Shown: positions 30,815 through 40,140, counted from the first letter of the stretch. The stretch: DNA of 64,000 nt from Streptomonospora litoralis (GCF_004323735.1 NZ_CP036455.1:2413101-2477100); one strand, 5' to 3'. The notes: generated by a model not told the origin, from the sequence alone. Program-made: numbers and translations.

Positions 30815-31609
30815 ATGCATCCGGATTCCGAGAAGAGCGGCGGTGAAGCGGGGACCGCCGCGGCGGCGCTGAGAATCGACGGATTACGCAAAACCTTCGG
30901 CGCCAAGACGGCGGTCGACGACGTTTCGCTCGTCGTCCCGACCGGCAGTTTCTTCGGGCTGGTCGGCCCCAACGGCGCGGGCAAGACCACGATGCTGTCG
31001 ATGGCGGTCGGACTCCTCCGGCCGGACGCGGGAACCGTCGAACTGCTCGGCGCCGACGTGTGGGCGGATCCCGTCCGGGCCAAGGAACTGCTCGGCGTGC
31101 TGCCCGACGGGCTCGCCCTTCCCGAACGGCTGACCGGGCGCGAGCTGCTGGCGTTCGCGGGCAGCATCCGGGGCATGGCGCCGGACGTGGTGGCGCAGCG
31201 GTCCGCCGAGCTGCTCGCGGTGCTGGAACTCGACGGGGACGATGCCACCCTGGTGATCGACTACTCGACCGGCATGCGCAAGAAGATCGGCCTGGCCGTC
31301 GCCCTGCTGCACCGGCCGCGGCTGCTGGTGCTCGACGAGCCTCTCGAAGCGGTCGATCCGGTGTCGTCGGCCACGATCAAGTCGATCCTGCGGGCGTTCG
31401 TCGACGCCGGCGGCTCCGTCGTGTTCTCCAGCCACGTCATGGCCGTCGTCGAGCAGCTGTGCGACCACGTCGGGGTGCTCGCGGGCGGTCGCGTGCTCGC
31501 GTCGGGGCCGATGGCAGAGGTCGGCTCGGGCGGTCTCGAACAGCGGTTCATGGACCTCGTCGGCACCGAGGGCGCCGGGTTCGAGGGGTTGCAGTGGTTG
31601 GCGACCTGA
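30815..31609 (+). CDS. ABC-2 type transporter ATPase
   Basis: 264 residues, a single ATPase domain. Walker A GPNGAGKTT (about residue 57), signature YSTGMRKKIGLAVAL of the ABC-2 exporter type, Walker B LLVLDEPLEAVDP, switch His in VFSSHVMAVVEQ. It powers the membrane protein encoded next, with which it overlaps by 16 bases. ATG 30815 has GGGGAA seven bases upstream; GTG 30812 and ATG 30794 are alternatives. Substrate unknown. Confidence 0.88.
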   Translation: MHPDSEKSGGEAGTAAAALRIDGLRKTFGAKTAVDDVSLVVPTGSFFGLVGPNGAGKTTMLSMAVGLLRPDAGTVELLGADVWADPVRAKELLGVLPDGLALPERLTGRELLAFAGSIRGMAPDVVAQRSAELLAVLELDGDDATLVIDYSTGMRKKIGLAVALLHRPRLLVLDEPLEAVDPVSSATIKSILRAFVDAGGSVVFSSHVMAVVEQLCDHVGVLAGGRVLASGPMAEVGSGGLEQRFMDLVGTEGAGFEGLQWLAT

Positions 31610-33579
31610 TCCGACTGAAAACGACGCTGCTGCGCCGGTCGATGTCCGGCCGGCGCGCCGCGCAGCTGGTCCTCGGGGCGGTCGTCGGGCTGCTCGCGGC
31701 CGCGGGCACGATCGGGCTGGCCGGGGTCGAGTCCCCGGTGGAGTCGGTGACCGGTGACCTGATCGCCGCGGCGCTCGCCGTGTGGACGTTCGGCTGGGCT
31801 TTCGGGCCGATCCTCTTCGGCAGCGGAGGAGTCGAGCTGAGGCCCGAACAGCTCGCACTGTTCCCGATCCGGCCGCGGACGCTGACCGCGGGCCTGGTGG
31901 GTGCGGGCGCGATCGGTGTCGGCCCCGCCGTGACGCTCATCGCGTTCGCCGTGACGGCGGTCTACGGCGCGGGCCTCGGCGGAGTGCCGCTGCTGGTCGC
32001 GCTGCCCGGCCTCGTGCTGACGCTCGGGTTCGCGGTCCTGCTGTCGAAGGTGGTCGTCACCGCGCGGGCCCAGGTGGTGCGCTCGCAGCTCGGGGCCGCT
32101 CTTTCCGGACTGCTCACCGGTGTCGTGCTGGCGGCCGCGGGCACGGTCTGGGCGATCGTGCCCGCGTTCCAGCGCGCGCTCGAATCGGGCTTTCCCGCGG
32201 GGTTCTCGCTGGCGGTGCGCGTGCTGCCGTCCGGCTGGGCCATGGCGGCGGTGGACGCCGCCGGCCGATCGGACTGGGGGCTCGCCGCGGCCGGTGTCGG
32301 CGGGCTGCTTGTCGCCGACGTGCTGCTCGCTGCCGTGCTGGCGCGGCTGCTCACGCGCCAGATCACGGCGGGCCGGAGCAGCGGCAGGAGCGCGAAACAG
32401 GCCACGCGGTACCGCCCCGGCCCCCTCGACAAATGGACCGGCCACGTGTTCGGGGTCGCCGCCAAGGAGCTGCGCACCTGGTTCCGCGACGTCACGCGGA
32501 CGAACTTCCTGTACTTCGCGTTCTTCTACGGGCTGTTGCAGACCGTGACCCCGCTGCTCATCGGCGCCGAAGCCATGCTGCCGTGGACGGGTGTCGTCGT
32601 CGCCGTCTGGGTCGCCGCGGTGAGCGCGAACATGTACGCCTCCGACGGCTCCGCGCTGTGGCTGACCCTGGTGACGCCCGACGGCGGCAGGGGGGACATC
32701 CGCGGCAGGCAGTCGGCGTGGCTCATCATCGTCGCGCCGATCGCCCTCGCGCTGACCGTCGTCTTCACGGCCGTGTCGGGTGTGTTCTGGGCGTGGCCGT
32801 GGGCTCTGGCACTGTCGGGCTGCGTGCTGGGCGCCGGGGCCGGCGCCGTGGTGCTCGTCGCGGTGCTGTTTCCCGTGCCGATGGCCGACCCCAAACAGCG
32901 GGGGAGCGGCGCCTGGGACAATCGTATCGACTTCGTGCAGGTCGTCGCCGTCCTGGCGCTCATGGCGGCGGCGGCGCTGCCGATGCTCGCCGTGCTGTGG
33001 CTCGGTGCGGCGACCGGCTCGGCCGCGCTGAGCTGGCTCGCGGTCCCCGTCGGTTTCGGGAGCGGAGCCTTCTACGTGTGGTGGTTCGGTCGGCTCGCGT
33101 ATCGGCGCCTCGGCACGCAGGGCGCGGAGCTGCTTCAGCAGCTGCGCACGGGGCATCGGATCAGCGGTGGGGCCACCGGAACCGGTAGGGCGGAGCAGGA
33201 GTCGGCGGAAACCGGCGGTGAGATCGTCCGCCCCGGATCGGGCCTGCCCACCGCCGTAGTCTTCGCCTGCTTCGTCCTGTGCTGGATTCCGCTGTTCCCG
33301 CAGGGCATCGTTCCGATGCTGCTCAAGCTCGCGGACTCGGACACGAAATCGTGGTTCCTCCCGCTCTGGCTGCCCGAGCCCCTGCAGTGGCCGGTGATGA
33401 TCGGGATGGTCGTACTCGGCCTGGCGCTGATCGTCGTCGGCGTGCTCGTGGCACAGCGCTACGACATCCGCCCTCCGGCCGGGCCGGGCGGAGCAAGTGC
33501 GGGCCGCTCGCTGGGCCGGCAGGTCCGGGCCCAGATGAAGGAACATCAGGAACGGCAGCGCACCAAGGCGGATCGCTGA
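31594..33579 (+). CDS. ABC-2 type transporter membrane protein
   Basis: 661 residues with about twelve hydrophobic segments in two groups (about 20-250 and 305-625). A central polar stretch contains TRYRPGPLDKWTGHVFGVAA and KELRTWFRD, a placement seen in ABC-2 permeases of actinomycetes. The GTG start has GAGGGG just upstream and lies inside the end of the ATPase gene, so the two subunits are coupled. A basic tail (QVRAQMKEHQERQRTKADR) ends in the cytoplasm. Substrate unknown; no precursor peptide or modifying enzyme is adjacent. Confidence 0.82.
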   Translation: MVGDLIRLKTTLLRRSMSGRRAAQLVLGAVVGLLAAAGTIGLAGVESPVESVTGDLIAAALAVWTFGWAFGPILFGSGGVELRPEQLALFPIRPRTLTAGLVGAGAIGVGPAVTLIAFAVTAVYGAGLGGVPLLVALPGLVLTLGFAVLLSKVVVTARAQVVRSQLGAALSGLLTGVVLAAAGTVWAIVPAFQRALESGFPAGFSLAVRVLPSGWAMAAVDAAGRSDWGLAAAGVGGLLVADVLLAAVLARLLTRQITAGRSSGRSAKQATRYRPGPLDKWTGHVFGVAAKELRTWFRDVTRTNFLYFAFFYGLLQTVTPLLIGAEAMLPWTGVVVAVWVAAVSANMYASDGSALWLTLVTPDGGRGDIRGRQSAWLIIVAPIALALTVVFTAVSGVFWAWPWALALSGCVLGAGAGAVVLVAVLFPVPMADPKQRGSGAWDNRIDFVQVVAVLALMAAAALPMLAVLWLGAATGSAALSWLAVPVGFGSGAFYVWWFGRLAYRRLGTQGAELLQQLRTGHRISGGATGTGRAEQESAETGGEIVRPGSGLPTAVVFACFVLCWIPLFPQGIVPMLLKLADSDTKSWFLPLWLPEPLQWPVMIGMVVLGLALIVVGVLVAQRYDIRPPAGPGGASAGRSLGRQVRAQMKEHQERQRTKADR

Positions 33580-33776
33580 CGGATCCGCGTGCCGTCCCAC
33601 TCATTTAGGGAAGCGGGCCGGGCCGGCCGGGCTCGGGTGCCCCCCGACCTTCGCGCGGCGGACCCCTGGAGTGCGGTCCGTGCTCGGCGAGACCCGGCGA
33701 GCCGGTATTGCGGCCCACGCCCGGGTTCCCGCTCGCGGCGGGCATTCCCGGCGTCCCGGTGGGTAGTGCCCCCTAT

Positions 33777-34178
33777 ATGGGTTACCGCCTGATCGCCGAT
33801 GCGGCCATGCTGCTGCACTTCGGCTTCCTATGCTATGTGGCGTTGGGCGGCTTCCTGATCTGGCGTCGCCCGCACGCCTTCTGGCCGCACCTGGCCGTGT
33901 GCGCCTATGCCATCGGCATTCTGGACTTCCAATGGGGGTGCCCCCTCACCTGGGTGGAGGACTGGGCGCGCAACCAGGCCGGGCTGCAGGGCCTGCCGCC
34001 GAGCGGGTTCATCGACCACTACCTCACCGGGGTCGTCTACCCCGCCCACCTCCTCATGGAGATCCAGGTCGCCGTCGGGGTGGTGGTGGCGTTGTCGTGG
34101 CTGGGTGCCGCCTTCCTGCTGGTGCGGCGCCGCCGGGCGGCGGCCGCGTCCGACGACGAGCAGTTCGGGTCGCGTTGA
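33777..34178 (+). CDS. DUF2784 membrane protein
   Basis: 133 residues, about three transmembrane helices. MGYRLIADAAMLLHFGFLCY, WPHLAVCAYAI, WGCPLTWVEDWAR and SGFIDHYLTGVVYPAH follow the DUF2784 pattern (CPLTxxE and GFIxHYL are its hallmarks). Function unknown. The frame extends 23 codons upstream without similarity. No good SD is visible before the ATG. Confidence 0.8.
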   Translation: MGYRLIADAAMLLHFGFLCYVALGGFLIWRRPHAFWPHLAVCAYAIGILDFQWGCPLTWVEDWARNQAGLQGLPPSGFIDHYLTGVVYPAHLLMEIQVAVGVVVALSWLGAAFLLVRRRRAAAASDDEQFGSR

Positions 34179-34315
34179 GAAGCTGTGCCGACTTCACACC
34201 CTGCACTGCCTTCACCGCCTTCACTGCGACAAATCTCGCAAATCGGGCCATCTGCGAAGTAAAGGTGCGTAAAAATGGTGCATAGCTGGCATTTTCCCTT
34301 TGAAGGAGCCCGCCG

Positions 34316-35236
34316 GTGCGGGCGTACATTCGGGGCATGAGCATGGTGACCCCGGAAGCCCTCCGCTCCGCGGAGCACTTCATCTCCCGCAATGCCCGAC
34401 TGATCGACCGCCACCGCTTCGCCTACCACTTCCGCAGCGGCCCGGCCGAGCCCATCCACTCGGCCCTCGAGTCCTACCGCAACCTCGACGGCGGCTTCGG
34501 CAACGGCCTCGAACCCGACCTGCGCGGCCACGGCAGCCAGCCCGCGGCGGTGGCGGTGGCCCTGCACTATCTCGACGAGCTCGGCACCATCCCCGCCGAC
34601 GTGGCCGACGGCATCAACCGCTACCTCACCAGCGTCACCCATGAGAACGGGGGAGTGCCGCCGGTGCTGCCCACAGCACGCCACACCGAGGCCGCTCCGC
34701 ACTGGCGCGAGGCCGAGGACTTCCGTGGCGCGCTCGACCCGACCGCGGCCCTGGTGGGGCTCATGCACCGCCACCGCATCTGCCACACCTGGCGCGACCG
34801 GGCCACGGCCTTCTGCTGGACCCGCATCGGAGCGCTGCGCTGGACCAGACCCGAAGAGTCGATCGCGGTGTGCACGTTCCTGCAGCACGTGCCCGACCGC
34901 GAGCGGGCCGAGCAGGAGTTCGACCGGCTCGCACCGGCCATCCGGGCGGTCATCGAGACGGACCCGGCAGCCGGCGGGCACGTCCACAAGCCCCTGGATC
35001 TGGTGAGCCGTCCCGACCACATCGCGCGGCGGCTCTTCTCCGACGACGAGATCGAGGCGCACCTCGACGCCCTCTGCGACGCGCAGGGCGACGACGGCGG
35101 CTGGGACATCACCTGGGACAGCTGGGCTCCCAGTGCACGCAACGAGTGGCGCGGCATGCTCACCGTGCGCCACCTCAAGACCCTGCGCGACTACGGCCGC
35201 CTCTCCGCCGACGTCCCCACCACGGCGCGCACGTAG
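34316..35236 (+). CDS. Terpenoid-cyclase/prenyltransferase-fold protein, conserved hypothetical
   Basis: 306 residues. YRNLDGGFGNGLEPDLRG and DDGGWDITWDSWAPSARNEW look like the QW-type repeats of alpha/alpha-barrel terpenoid cyclases and prenyltransferase beta subunits, but there is no DxDD catalytic motif and the length is only half that of a squalene cyclase. A one-barrel protein of unknown activity is the best reading. GTG 34316 is preferred because AAGGAG lies seven bases upstream; ATG 34337 is the alternative. The upstream 137 bases are unusually A/T-rich and carry short CTTCAC-type direct repeats. Confidence 0.68.
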   Translation: MRAYIRGMSMVTPEALRSAEHFISRNARLIDRHRFAYHFRSGPAEPIHSALESYRNLDGGFGNGLEPDLRGHGSQPAAVAVALHYLDELGTIPADVADGINRYLTSVTHENGGVPPVLPTARHTEAAPHWREAEDFRGALDPTAALVGLMHRHRICHTWRDRATAFCWTRIGALRWTRPEESIAVCTFLQHVPDRERAEQEFDRLAPAIRAVIETDPAAGGHVHKPLDLVSRPDHIARRLFSDDEIEAHLDALCDAQGDDGGWDITWDSWAPSARNEWRGMLTVRHLKTLRDYGRLSADVPTTART

Positions 35237-35250
35237 CCGCCGCCCTCCCG

Positions 35251-35314
35251 CGGCGATCTTGTGGCCGCCGCCGCGAACAGGCCGCCGGCACGTGCGGCGG
35301 CCACAAGACCGCCG
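35251..35314 (+). terminator. Large inverted repeat, likely terminator
   Basis: TCTTGTGGCCGCCGC (35257-35271) is repeated perfectly inverted at 35294-35308; with one mismatch the stem extends to about 21 bp. The loop is 22 bases. It lies 15 bases after the preceding stop codon. Confidence 0.6.
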
Positions 35315-35441
35315 GGTGAACAGGGCGCCCACGCGTAACGCCGGCGCCGGTGGGCAGCGGGTCCCCAGTACGCCGAACGGCCGCGGTCGGCGCGCCGCGG
35401 CCGCCGGACGGCCGATGACACGAAGGGGGACGTGAAAGACC

Positions 35442-35996
35442 ATGGCCACCGACCTCAACGGCTCCGTAGTCGCTTTCCTCGCCGCTCCCGAGGGGACCGA
35501 GCAGGTGGAGCTCACCGAACCGTGGGCCGCGGTGGAGAAGGCCGGCGGGCGGCCGCAGCTGATCTCCACCTCGTCCGGCAGCATCCAGGGGTTCAACCAC
35601 CTCGACAAGGGCGACACCTTCACCGTGCATGCCACCGTCGAGGACGTCGGCGCCGCCGACTTCATCGGGCTGGTGCTGCCCGGCGGTGTGGCCAACCCCG
35701 ACTTCCTGCGCACCGTGCCCCGCGCGGTCGCCTTCACCAAGGAGTTCTTCGACACGGGCAAGCCGGTCGCCGCGATCTGCCACGCGCCCTGGACCCTCGT
35801 CGAGGCCGGGGCCGTCGACGGGCGACGCCTCACGTCGTTCCCGAGCCTGCGCACCGACATCACCAACGCCGGTGGCGAGTGGAGTGACGAGGAGGTCGTC
35901 GTGTGCTCGGCTGGGCCGAACAAGCTGGTCACCAGCCGCAAACCGGACGACCTGCCCGCCTTCGGCGACGCCCTGGTGAGCGCGTTCGCCGATTGA
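35442..35996 (+). CDS. DJ-1/PfpI-family protein
   Basis: 184 residues. Class I glutamine-amidotransferase-like fold with the nucleophile elbow AAICHAPWTL (Cys about residue 112, His next to it), LVLPGGVANPD and an acidic residue in APEGTEQVEL for the Glu that supports the Cys. Close relatives are called type 1 amidotransferase, PfpI protease or deglycase, and the true activity is disputed. AAGGGGG lies before the ATG at some distance. Single gene between a hairpin and a transposase remnant. Confidence 0.85.
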   Translation: MATDLNGSVVAFLAAPEGTEQVELTEPWAAVEKAGGRPQLISTSSGSIQGFNHLDKGDTFTVHATVEDVGAADFIGLVLPGGVANPDFLRTVPRAVAFTKEFFDTGKPVAAICHAPWTLVEAGAVDGRRLTSFPSLRTDITNAGGEWSDEEVVVCSAGPNKLVTSRKPDDLPAFGDALVSAFAD

Positions 35997-36032
35997 CTTC
36001 CGCTCCCCGGGCTAAAGCCCAAGGCCGTGAAG

Positions 36033-36401
36033 TTAGGACGTGTCTGAGCCGGTCAAGATGGCGATCTGGACCGTGGCCCGGTAGCTGCGACGATCGACCC
36101 GCAGGCTCTTGTAGGCATACCGCGACAACGGGCGCTTGACCGCGCGTGGGCTGATACGCAGCCGCCGGGCGGGCAGCAGGTTGTCCAGCACCCGGTCCCC
36201 GATACGCCCGAGCAGGTCGATGACGGTCTCGGCCGTCGCGCTCGGGGCATCCGGGCCGATCCAGCGCCACACGGTGCGTTCGCTGACCCCGCACCCGGCC
36301 CCGGTCAGGCGCACGTGCCGGGCAGTCAGCTGGCCGGCCTCAGCGAGCTGGCGCAGCCGCGCGGTGGCCGCGCGGCGCTTCTCGGGATCGACCCGCCCCA
36401 T
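36033..36401 (-). pseudogene. Chimeric transposase remnant (HTH head, IS4-like tail)
   Basis: 122 residues. The first half (RAATARLRQLAEAGQLTARH ... GCGVSERTVWRWIG) is a helix-turn-helix like those at the head of Mu-type or integrase-class transposases. The second half (VLDNLLPARRLRISPRAVKR, PLSRYAYKSLR) looks like the extreme C-terminus of IS4-family transposases. Neither catalytic core is present. An internal deletion between two insertion elements is the simplest explanation. The split between families is my reading from memory and needs a search. Confidence 0.55.
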
Positions 36402-36676
36402 CCACCCTCCACCAGGTCCACGCCGGAATCACCGGCTGTGACATCGCGCGGGGGGTGAGGCGGCTGCCGCTGGGGACCGCTAGCCGAATCTTATCGGCAG
36501 CCAGAACCAGTCGAAACAAGAAGGAACTACGCGGTCCGCGTAGACCACCCGGAACCGGCGGATTGGTCTACCTTCTGAACAGCCAAAACGCCGGGGCGGA
36601 GGTGGGGCGCCCCGGGATCCGGCGCCTCCGCCTCACTACCGGACACCGGTCACGTTGCGTGACTATCTTCGGCGCC

Positions 36677-36856
36677 ATGGCGATGACGCGAGAAGAGCGC
36701 TCCGGGTCGGTGCGCATCCGCAGTGTCGTGCGCGCCGGCGGCGGCGCGGTGCTGGGCCCGCGCGGGCTGGACATGTGGCGGCCCGGGGATGGCGACGGGT
36801 TCGGCCTCAGATCAGGGGAGGGTGCCGTGGTGATGCTCAGAGACGCCGGATCGTGA
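36677..36856 (+). CDS. Small hypothetical protein
   Basis: 59 codons starting MAMTREERSGSVRIRS. Third positions are mostly G or C. A -10-like TATCTT (36664-36669) lies seven bases before the ATG, with CGGACA 18 bases further up, so a leaderless transcript is possible. Its end overlaps by 20 bases the end of the convergent frame at 36837-37085. No family recognised. Confidence 0.35.
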   Translation: MAMTREERSGSVRIRSVVRAGGGAVLGPRGLDMWRPGDGDGFGLRSGEGAVVMLRDAGS

Positions 36857-37085
36857 GGAGCACGGGGGTGCGGACGCCCTGCTGCAGGACGGACTCGGCC
36901 ACGTAGGCCGCCACCCACCCCAGGGCTTCGTAGGACCACTCCACTAGGCGGCCGGTGAACGCGGCCTGGTGGCGGGCGGGGCCCTCCCACATGTGGTCGC
37001 CGATGCCCGAGGTGAGCCCGCCGCCCGCCGCGCCGCGCTGCGCCGGGGCGATGCGGGCGAACACCTCCTGCTTGAGTGAGCCCAT
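36837..37085 (-). CDS. Hypothetical protein fragment in the mobile-element zone
   Basis: 82 residues, GSLKQEVFARIAPAQRG, DHMWEGPARHQAAFTGRLVE, WSYEALGWVAAYVAESV and VRTPVLLTIRRL. Nearly every third base is G or C, which supports coding. The frame continues upstream of the ATG to about 37256 without a clear start, so it may be the 3' part of a gene broken when the adjacent IS200-like fragment arrived. No family recognised. Confidence 0.42.
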   Translation of the reverse strand: MGSLKQEVFARIAPAQRGAAGGGLTSGIGDHMWEGPARHQAAFTGRLVEWSYEALGWVAAYVAESVLQQGVRTPVLLTIRRL

Positions 37086-37169
37086 CCACGCGGCCGCGGA
37101 GGGCGCCGCCGCACAGAAGCGCCGATGGCTACTGACATCTTCGCGGCCACAGGCGCTGTCATCTGCGCG

Positions 37170-37300
37170 GCCGTCAACAAGGAGATCATGCGGTCTGTGT
37201 GCGCGGACTTCGAGGTAGAGCTGGTGGAGTTCAACGGCGAAAGCGACCACCTGCACCCGCTAGTCGGTTTCACCTCCGCCGTGAACGGCGGAGCGCTACC
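37170..37300 (+). pseudogene. IS200/IS605 TnpA fragment
   Basis: The frame contains KEIMRSVCADFEVELVEFNG followed by ESDHLHPLVGF. This matches the part of the Y1 transposase around its His-hydrophobic-His metal motif (usually DHVHLLV; here HLH). The N-terminal part and the catalytic Tyr helix are missing, and the frame soon loses similarity (GGALPTTRWPPGVRP). So only about 45 residues of a 130-150 residue transposase remain. Confidence 0.6.
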
Positions 37301-37371
37301 GACGACCCGGTGGCCACCCGGCGTACGCCCACTCGCAACCTGGTTTAGACCACTGCACTGCCCGGACGCTT

Positions 37372-37377
37372 TAGAGT
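37372..37377 (+). promoter_or_regulatory. -10 box of pyk, leaderless pattern
   Basis: TAGAGT, then seven bases, then the pyk GTG at 37385. No SD. The -35 region (TTTAGAC at about 37344) is poor. Confidence 0.45.
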
Positions 37378-37384
37378 GTTAAGC

Positions 37385-38815
37385 GTGACACGTCGAGCAA
37401 AAATCGTCGCGACTCTCGGTCCCGCGACGTCGAGCCCGGAGACCATCCGCGCGCTCGTCGACGCGGGACTCGACGTTGCGCGACTCAACCTCAGCCACGG
37501 AACGCATGAGGACCACCGCGCCAGCTATACCAACGTCCGGGCGGCCGCCGAGGCCACCGGACGCAGCGTGGGGATCCTCGCCGACCTCCAGGGACCGAAG
37601 ATCCGCCTGGGCAGCTTCCCCGACGGGCCCGTCGAACTGGTCGCCGGCGACCAGTTCACGGTGACCGTCGAGGACGTCCCCGGCGACCGGCACCGCGTCT
37701 CCACCACCTACAAGGGTCTGCCCGGGGACGTGCGCCCCGGCGACCGCGTCCTGATCGACGACGGCAACGTGGTCTTGGAGTGCACCAAGGCCACCAGCAC
37801 GGAGGTCCAGACACGGGTCCTCATCGGCGGCCGCGTCTCCGACCACAAGGGCCTGAACCTCCCCGGCGTCTCGGTCAGCGTCCCCGCGCTCACCGAGAAG
37901 GACGAGGACGACCTGCGCTGGGCCCTGGAGCAGGGCGTCGACATGATCGCCCTGTCCTTCGTGCGCAGCCCCGCCGACGCCGAGGACGTCCACCAGATCA
38001 TGGACGAGGTGGGCGTGCGCGTCCCGCTCATCGCCAAGATCGAGAAACCCCAGGCCGTCGAGCGGCTCCAGGACATCATCGAGGTCTTCGACGGCGTCAT
38101 GGTGGCCCGCGGCGACCTCGGCGTCGAACTCCCCCTGGAGAACGTCCCGATGGTGCAGAAGCGCGCCATCGAGCGGTGCCGCGACAAGGCCAAGCCGGTG
38201 ATCGTGGCCACCCAGATGCTGGAGTCCATGATCAGCGCGCCCCGGCCCACCCGCGCCGAGGCGTCCGACGTCGCCAACGCCGTCCTCGACGGCGCCGACG
38301 CGGTCATGCTCTCCGGCGAGACCAGCGTGGGCGAGTACCCGATCGAGACCGTCGAGACCATGGCGCGCATCGTCGCCGCCGCAGAGCAGGAGTCGCTGCG
38401 GGCCTCGCACGTCCTCAACCGGGTTCCCGAGACCACCGGAGGGGCCATCGCCCGCGCCGCCGCCGAAGTCGGAGCCACCGTCGGCGCCAAGGCCCTGGTC
38501 GCTTTCACCATGTCCGGCGAGACCGCGCGCCGCCTGGCGCGGTACCGCTCGCCGATTCCGCTGCTGGCGTTCACCACCCAGGACGCCACACGCTTCCAGC
38601 TGGCCCTGACCTGGGGCGTCGACACCCACTGCGTGCCGTGGGTCGACCACACCGACGACATGGTCCGCCAGGTCGAGGGCGAACTGCTGGAGATGGGCAT
38701 CTACCAGAAGGGCGACAAGATCGTCGTCGTCTCGGGAAGCCCGCCCGGCACCCCCGGTTCCACCAACTCGCTGCGCGTTCACCGCATCGGCGACGCGATC
38801 GCCCACGGCGGATAG
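37385..38815 (+). CDS. pyk: Pyruvate kinase
   Basis: 476 residues, the usual actinobacterial length. Converts PEP and ADP to pyruvate and ATP. Motifs: RRAKIVATLGPATSS, RLNLSHGTHEDH, ILADLQGPKIRLG, the catalytic IAKIEKPQAVE, VMVARGDLGVELP, TRAEASDVANAVLDGADAVM and the C-terminal effector domain with FTMSGETARRLARYR. GTG 37385 (VTRRAKIV) is chosen over an in-frame GTG nine bases upstream because it matches the family N-terminus and sits seven bases after a TAGAGT box. Confidence 0.96.
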   Translation: MTRRAKIVATLGPATSSPETIRALVDAGLDVARLNLSHGTHEDHRASYTNVRAAAEATGRSVGILADLQGPKIRLGSFPDGPVELVAGDQFTVTVEDVPGDRHRVSTTYKGLPGDVRPGDRVLIDDGNVVLECTKATSTEVQTRVLIGGRVSDHKGLNLPGVSVSVPALTEKDEDDLRWALEQGVDMIALSFVRSPADAEDVHQIMDEVGVRVPLIAKIEKPQAVERLQDIIEVFDGVMVARGDLGVELPLENVPMVQKRAIERCRDKAKPVIVATQMLESMISAPRPTRAEASDVANAVLDGADAVMLSGETSVGEYPIETVETMARIVAAAEQESLRASHVLNRVPETTGGAIARAAAEVGATVGAKALVAFTMSGETARRLARYRSPIPLLAFTTQDATRFQLALTWGVDTHCVPWVDHTDDMVRQVEGELLEMGIYQKGDKIVVVSGSPPGTPGSTNSLRVHRIGDAIAHGG

Positions 38816-38831
38816 GGCCCGCAGCAGGGTC

Positions 38832-38850
38832 GAGGCGCACCCCGCGCCTC
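38832..38850 (+). terminator. Small hairpin after pyk
   Basis: GAGGCGC, loop ACCCC, GCGCCTC: a 7-bp perfect stem 17 bases after the stop codon. Confidence 0.45.
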
Positions 38851-38928
38851 CTCGCACACCGGCCCTCACCCCGGGGAGGCCGCCGCGGCTTCACCGGGGG
38901 AAGGGCCGACCGGGGCCGGGTGCCGCGT

Positions 38929-39861
38929 TCACTGCGGCAGGGCGCTGGGCACACCTTCGTAGGGCACCCGCTCCAGGGGCATGTCCCAGGGCAGCCGGTT
39001 CCACGGACTCGCCGGATCGAAGGCCAGCAGCTCCAGCGCGGCCCACGTCCGCTCCCAGCCCGGCCCGCGCTGGGCGTAGGCGAGCAGGTAGCCGACGTGG
39101 AAGGCCTCCGCCAGCTGCTGCCATCCGGCGTAGCGGCGCTGCAGGTCGGCGGCCGTCCGCAGGAGCAGATGGCGCGTCTCCACTCGGCTCAGCCACTCCA
39201 GGCTCGCCCCGCCGCACGCCAGCCGGATGATCTGGGCCGAGCGCCACCACCGGTGTCCGGCGACCACCACGGCCGAGGCGTTGTTCTCGGCGCCGGTGAC
39301 GGCACGCAGCCGCGCCACCTGGTCGGGGCTCAGGTGCACCAGCCGCTCCGGGGCCGAACCGTCCAGCCGCCCGCGCAGTGTCGCGGCGGCGAAGTCGATG
39401 TGCAGATCGGTGTCCTCGCCGCTGTACAGCTCCGTCCGGAGCCGTTCCACCGTCGCCAGCAGCGACGCGCGGTCGACCACACCCCACTCCCGTTCGAAGG
39501 CCCGCCGGTAGCGGCGGCGCAGCTGGGGGCGCTCCACCTCGTCCCAGGGCTCGGCCAGCGCGGTGCGGAACGGGGCGGCCACGGCGGCGGCCCAGCGCTC
39601 GGTGCTCAGCGGGGCGTCGGGGTCGCCCGTGCGCAGCGCGGGCGGTTCACGGGAGCCGACGACCAGTTCGGCGAAGGTGCCCGCCGCCAGCAGCAGCGCC
39701 GGAACGAAGGACCAGGCGGCGAACCCCGCGACGAGCAGCAGCACGGCGGCGAGAGCGAGCGGAGCCATCAGCCACGGCTGCCGGCGCTGGGACCCCCACG
39801 AAACCAGGATCCAGGCGCCGATCGACAGCGCTCCGGCGATCGCCGCCACCGCAGTCAGCAC
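38929..39861 (-). CDS. DUF1266-type protein with N-terminal membrane helices
   Basis: 310 residues. Three hydrophobic helices (about 1-68), then a soluble domain. YRRAFEREWGVVDRASLLAT, VERLRTELYSG, QLAEAFHVGYLLAYAQ and PWNRLPWDM follow the DUF1266 pattern. Function unknown. GTG 39861 has GAGGAGAG just before it; the frame extends to ATG 39936, which lacks an SD. Convergent with pyk. Confidence 0.72.
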   Translation of the reverse strand: MLTAVAAIAGALSIGAWILVSWGSQRRQPWLMAPLALAAVLLLVAGFAAWSFVPALLLAAGTFAELVVGSREPPALRTGDPDAPLSTERWAAAVAAPFRTALAEPWDEVERPQLRRRYRRAFEREWGVVDRASLLATVERLRTELYSGEDTDLHIDFAAATLRGRLDGSAPERLVHLSPDQVARLRAVTGAENNASAVVVAGHRWWRSAQIIRLACGGASLEWLSRVETRHLLLRTAADLQRRYAGWQQLAEAFHVGYLLAYAQRGPGWERTWAALELLAFDPASPWNRLPWDMPLERVPYEGVPSALPQ

Positions 39862-40140
39862 CAGGCTCTCCTCTACTCGCAGCGGACAGCCCTCCGCGGC
39901 GGCCTGCGGCGCCGCCCGAGCCGCTGTCCTGAACACGCCTGCCGTTCCAGGATCGGCGACCGGCAGCCGTCGTGGCGACCGAACTCACCGGTTGTGTTCG
40001 TGTTGTGGCCGCAATGTGACCGCTGGGGCATCCGAGCCGGTGAATGCAGCGCGGTGCGGCGCGACAGGCGCGAGGAGGTGAGGGGTGGTGCGGGAGGCGG
40101 CCGCCTCGACCGCGGCGCCCGATGCGGGCGGGGGCGGAAG

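Noticed and set aside
30815-33579. ABC-2 pair as a lantibiotic immunity system
   Set aside because: No precursor or modification genes adjacent; the ATPase and membrane protein alone do not support it.
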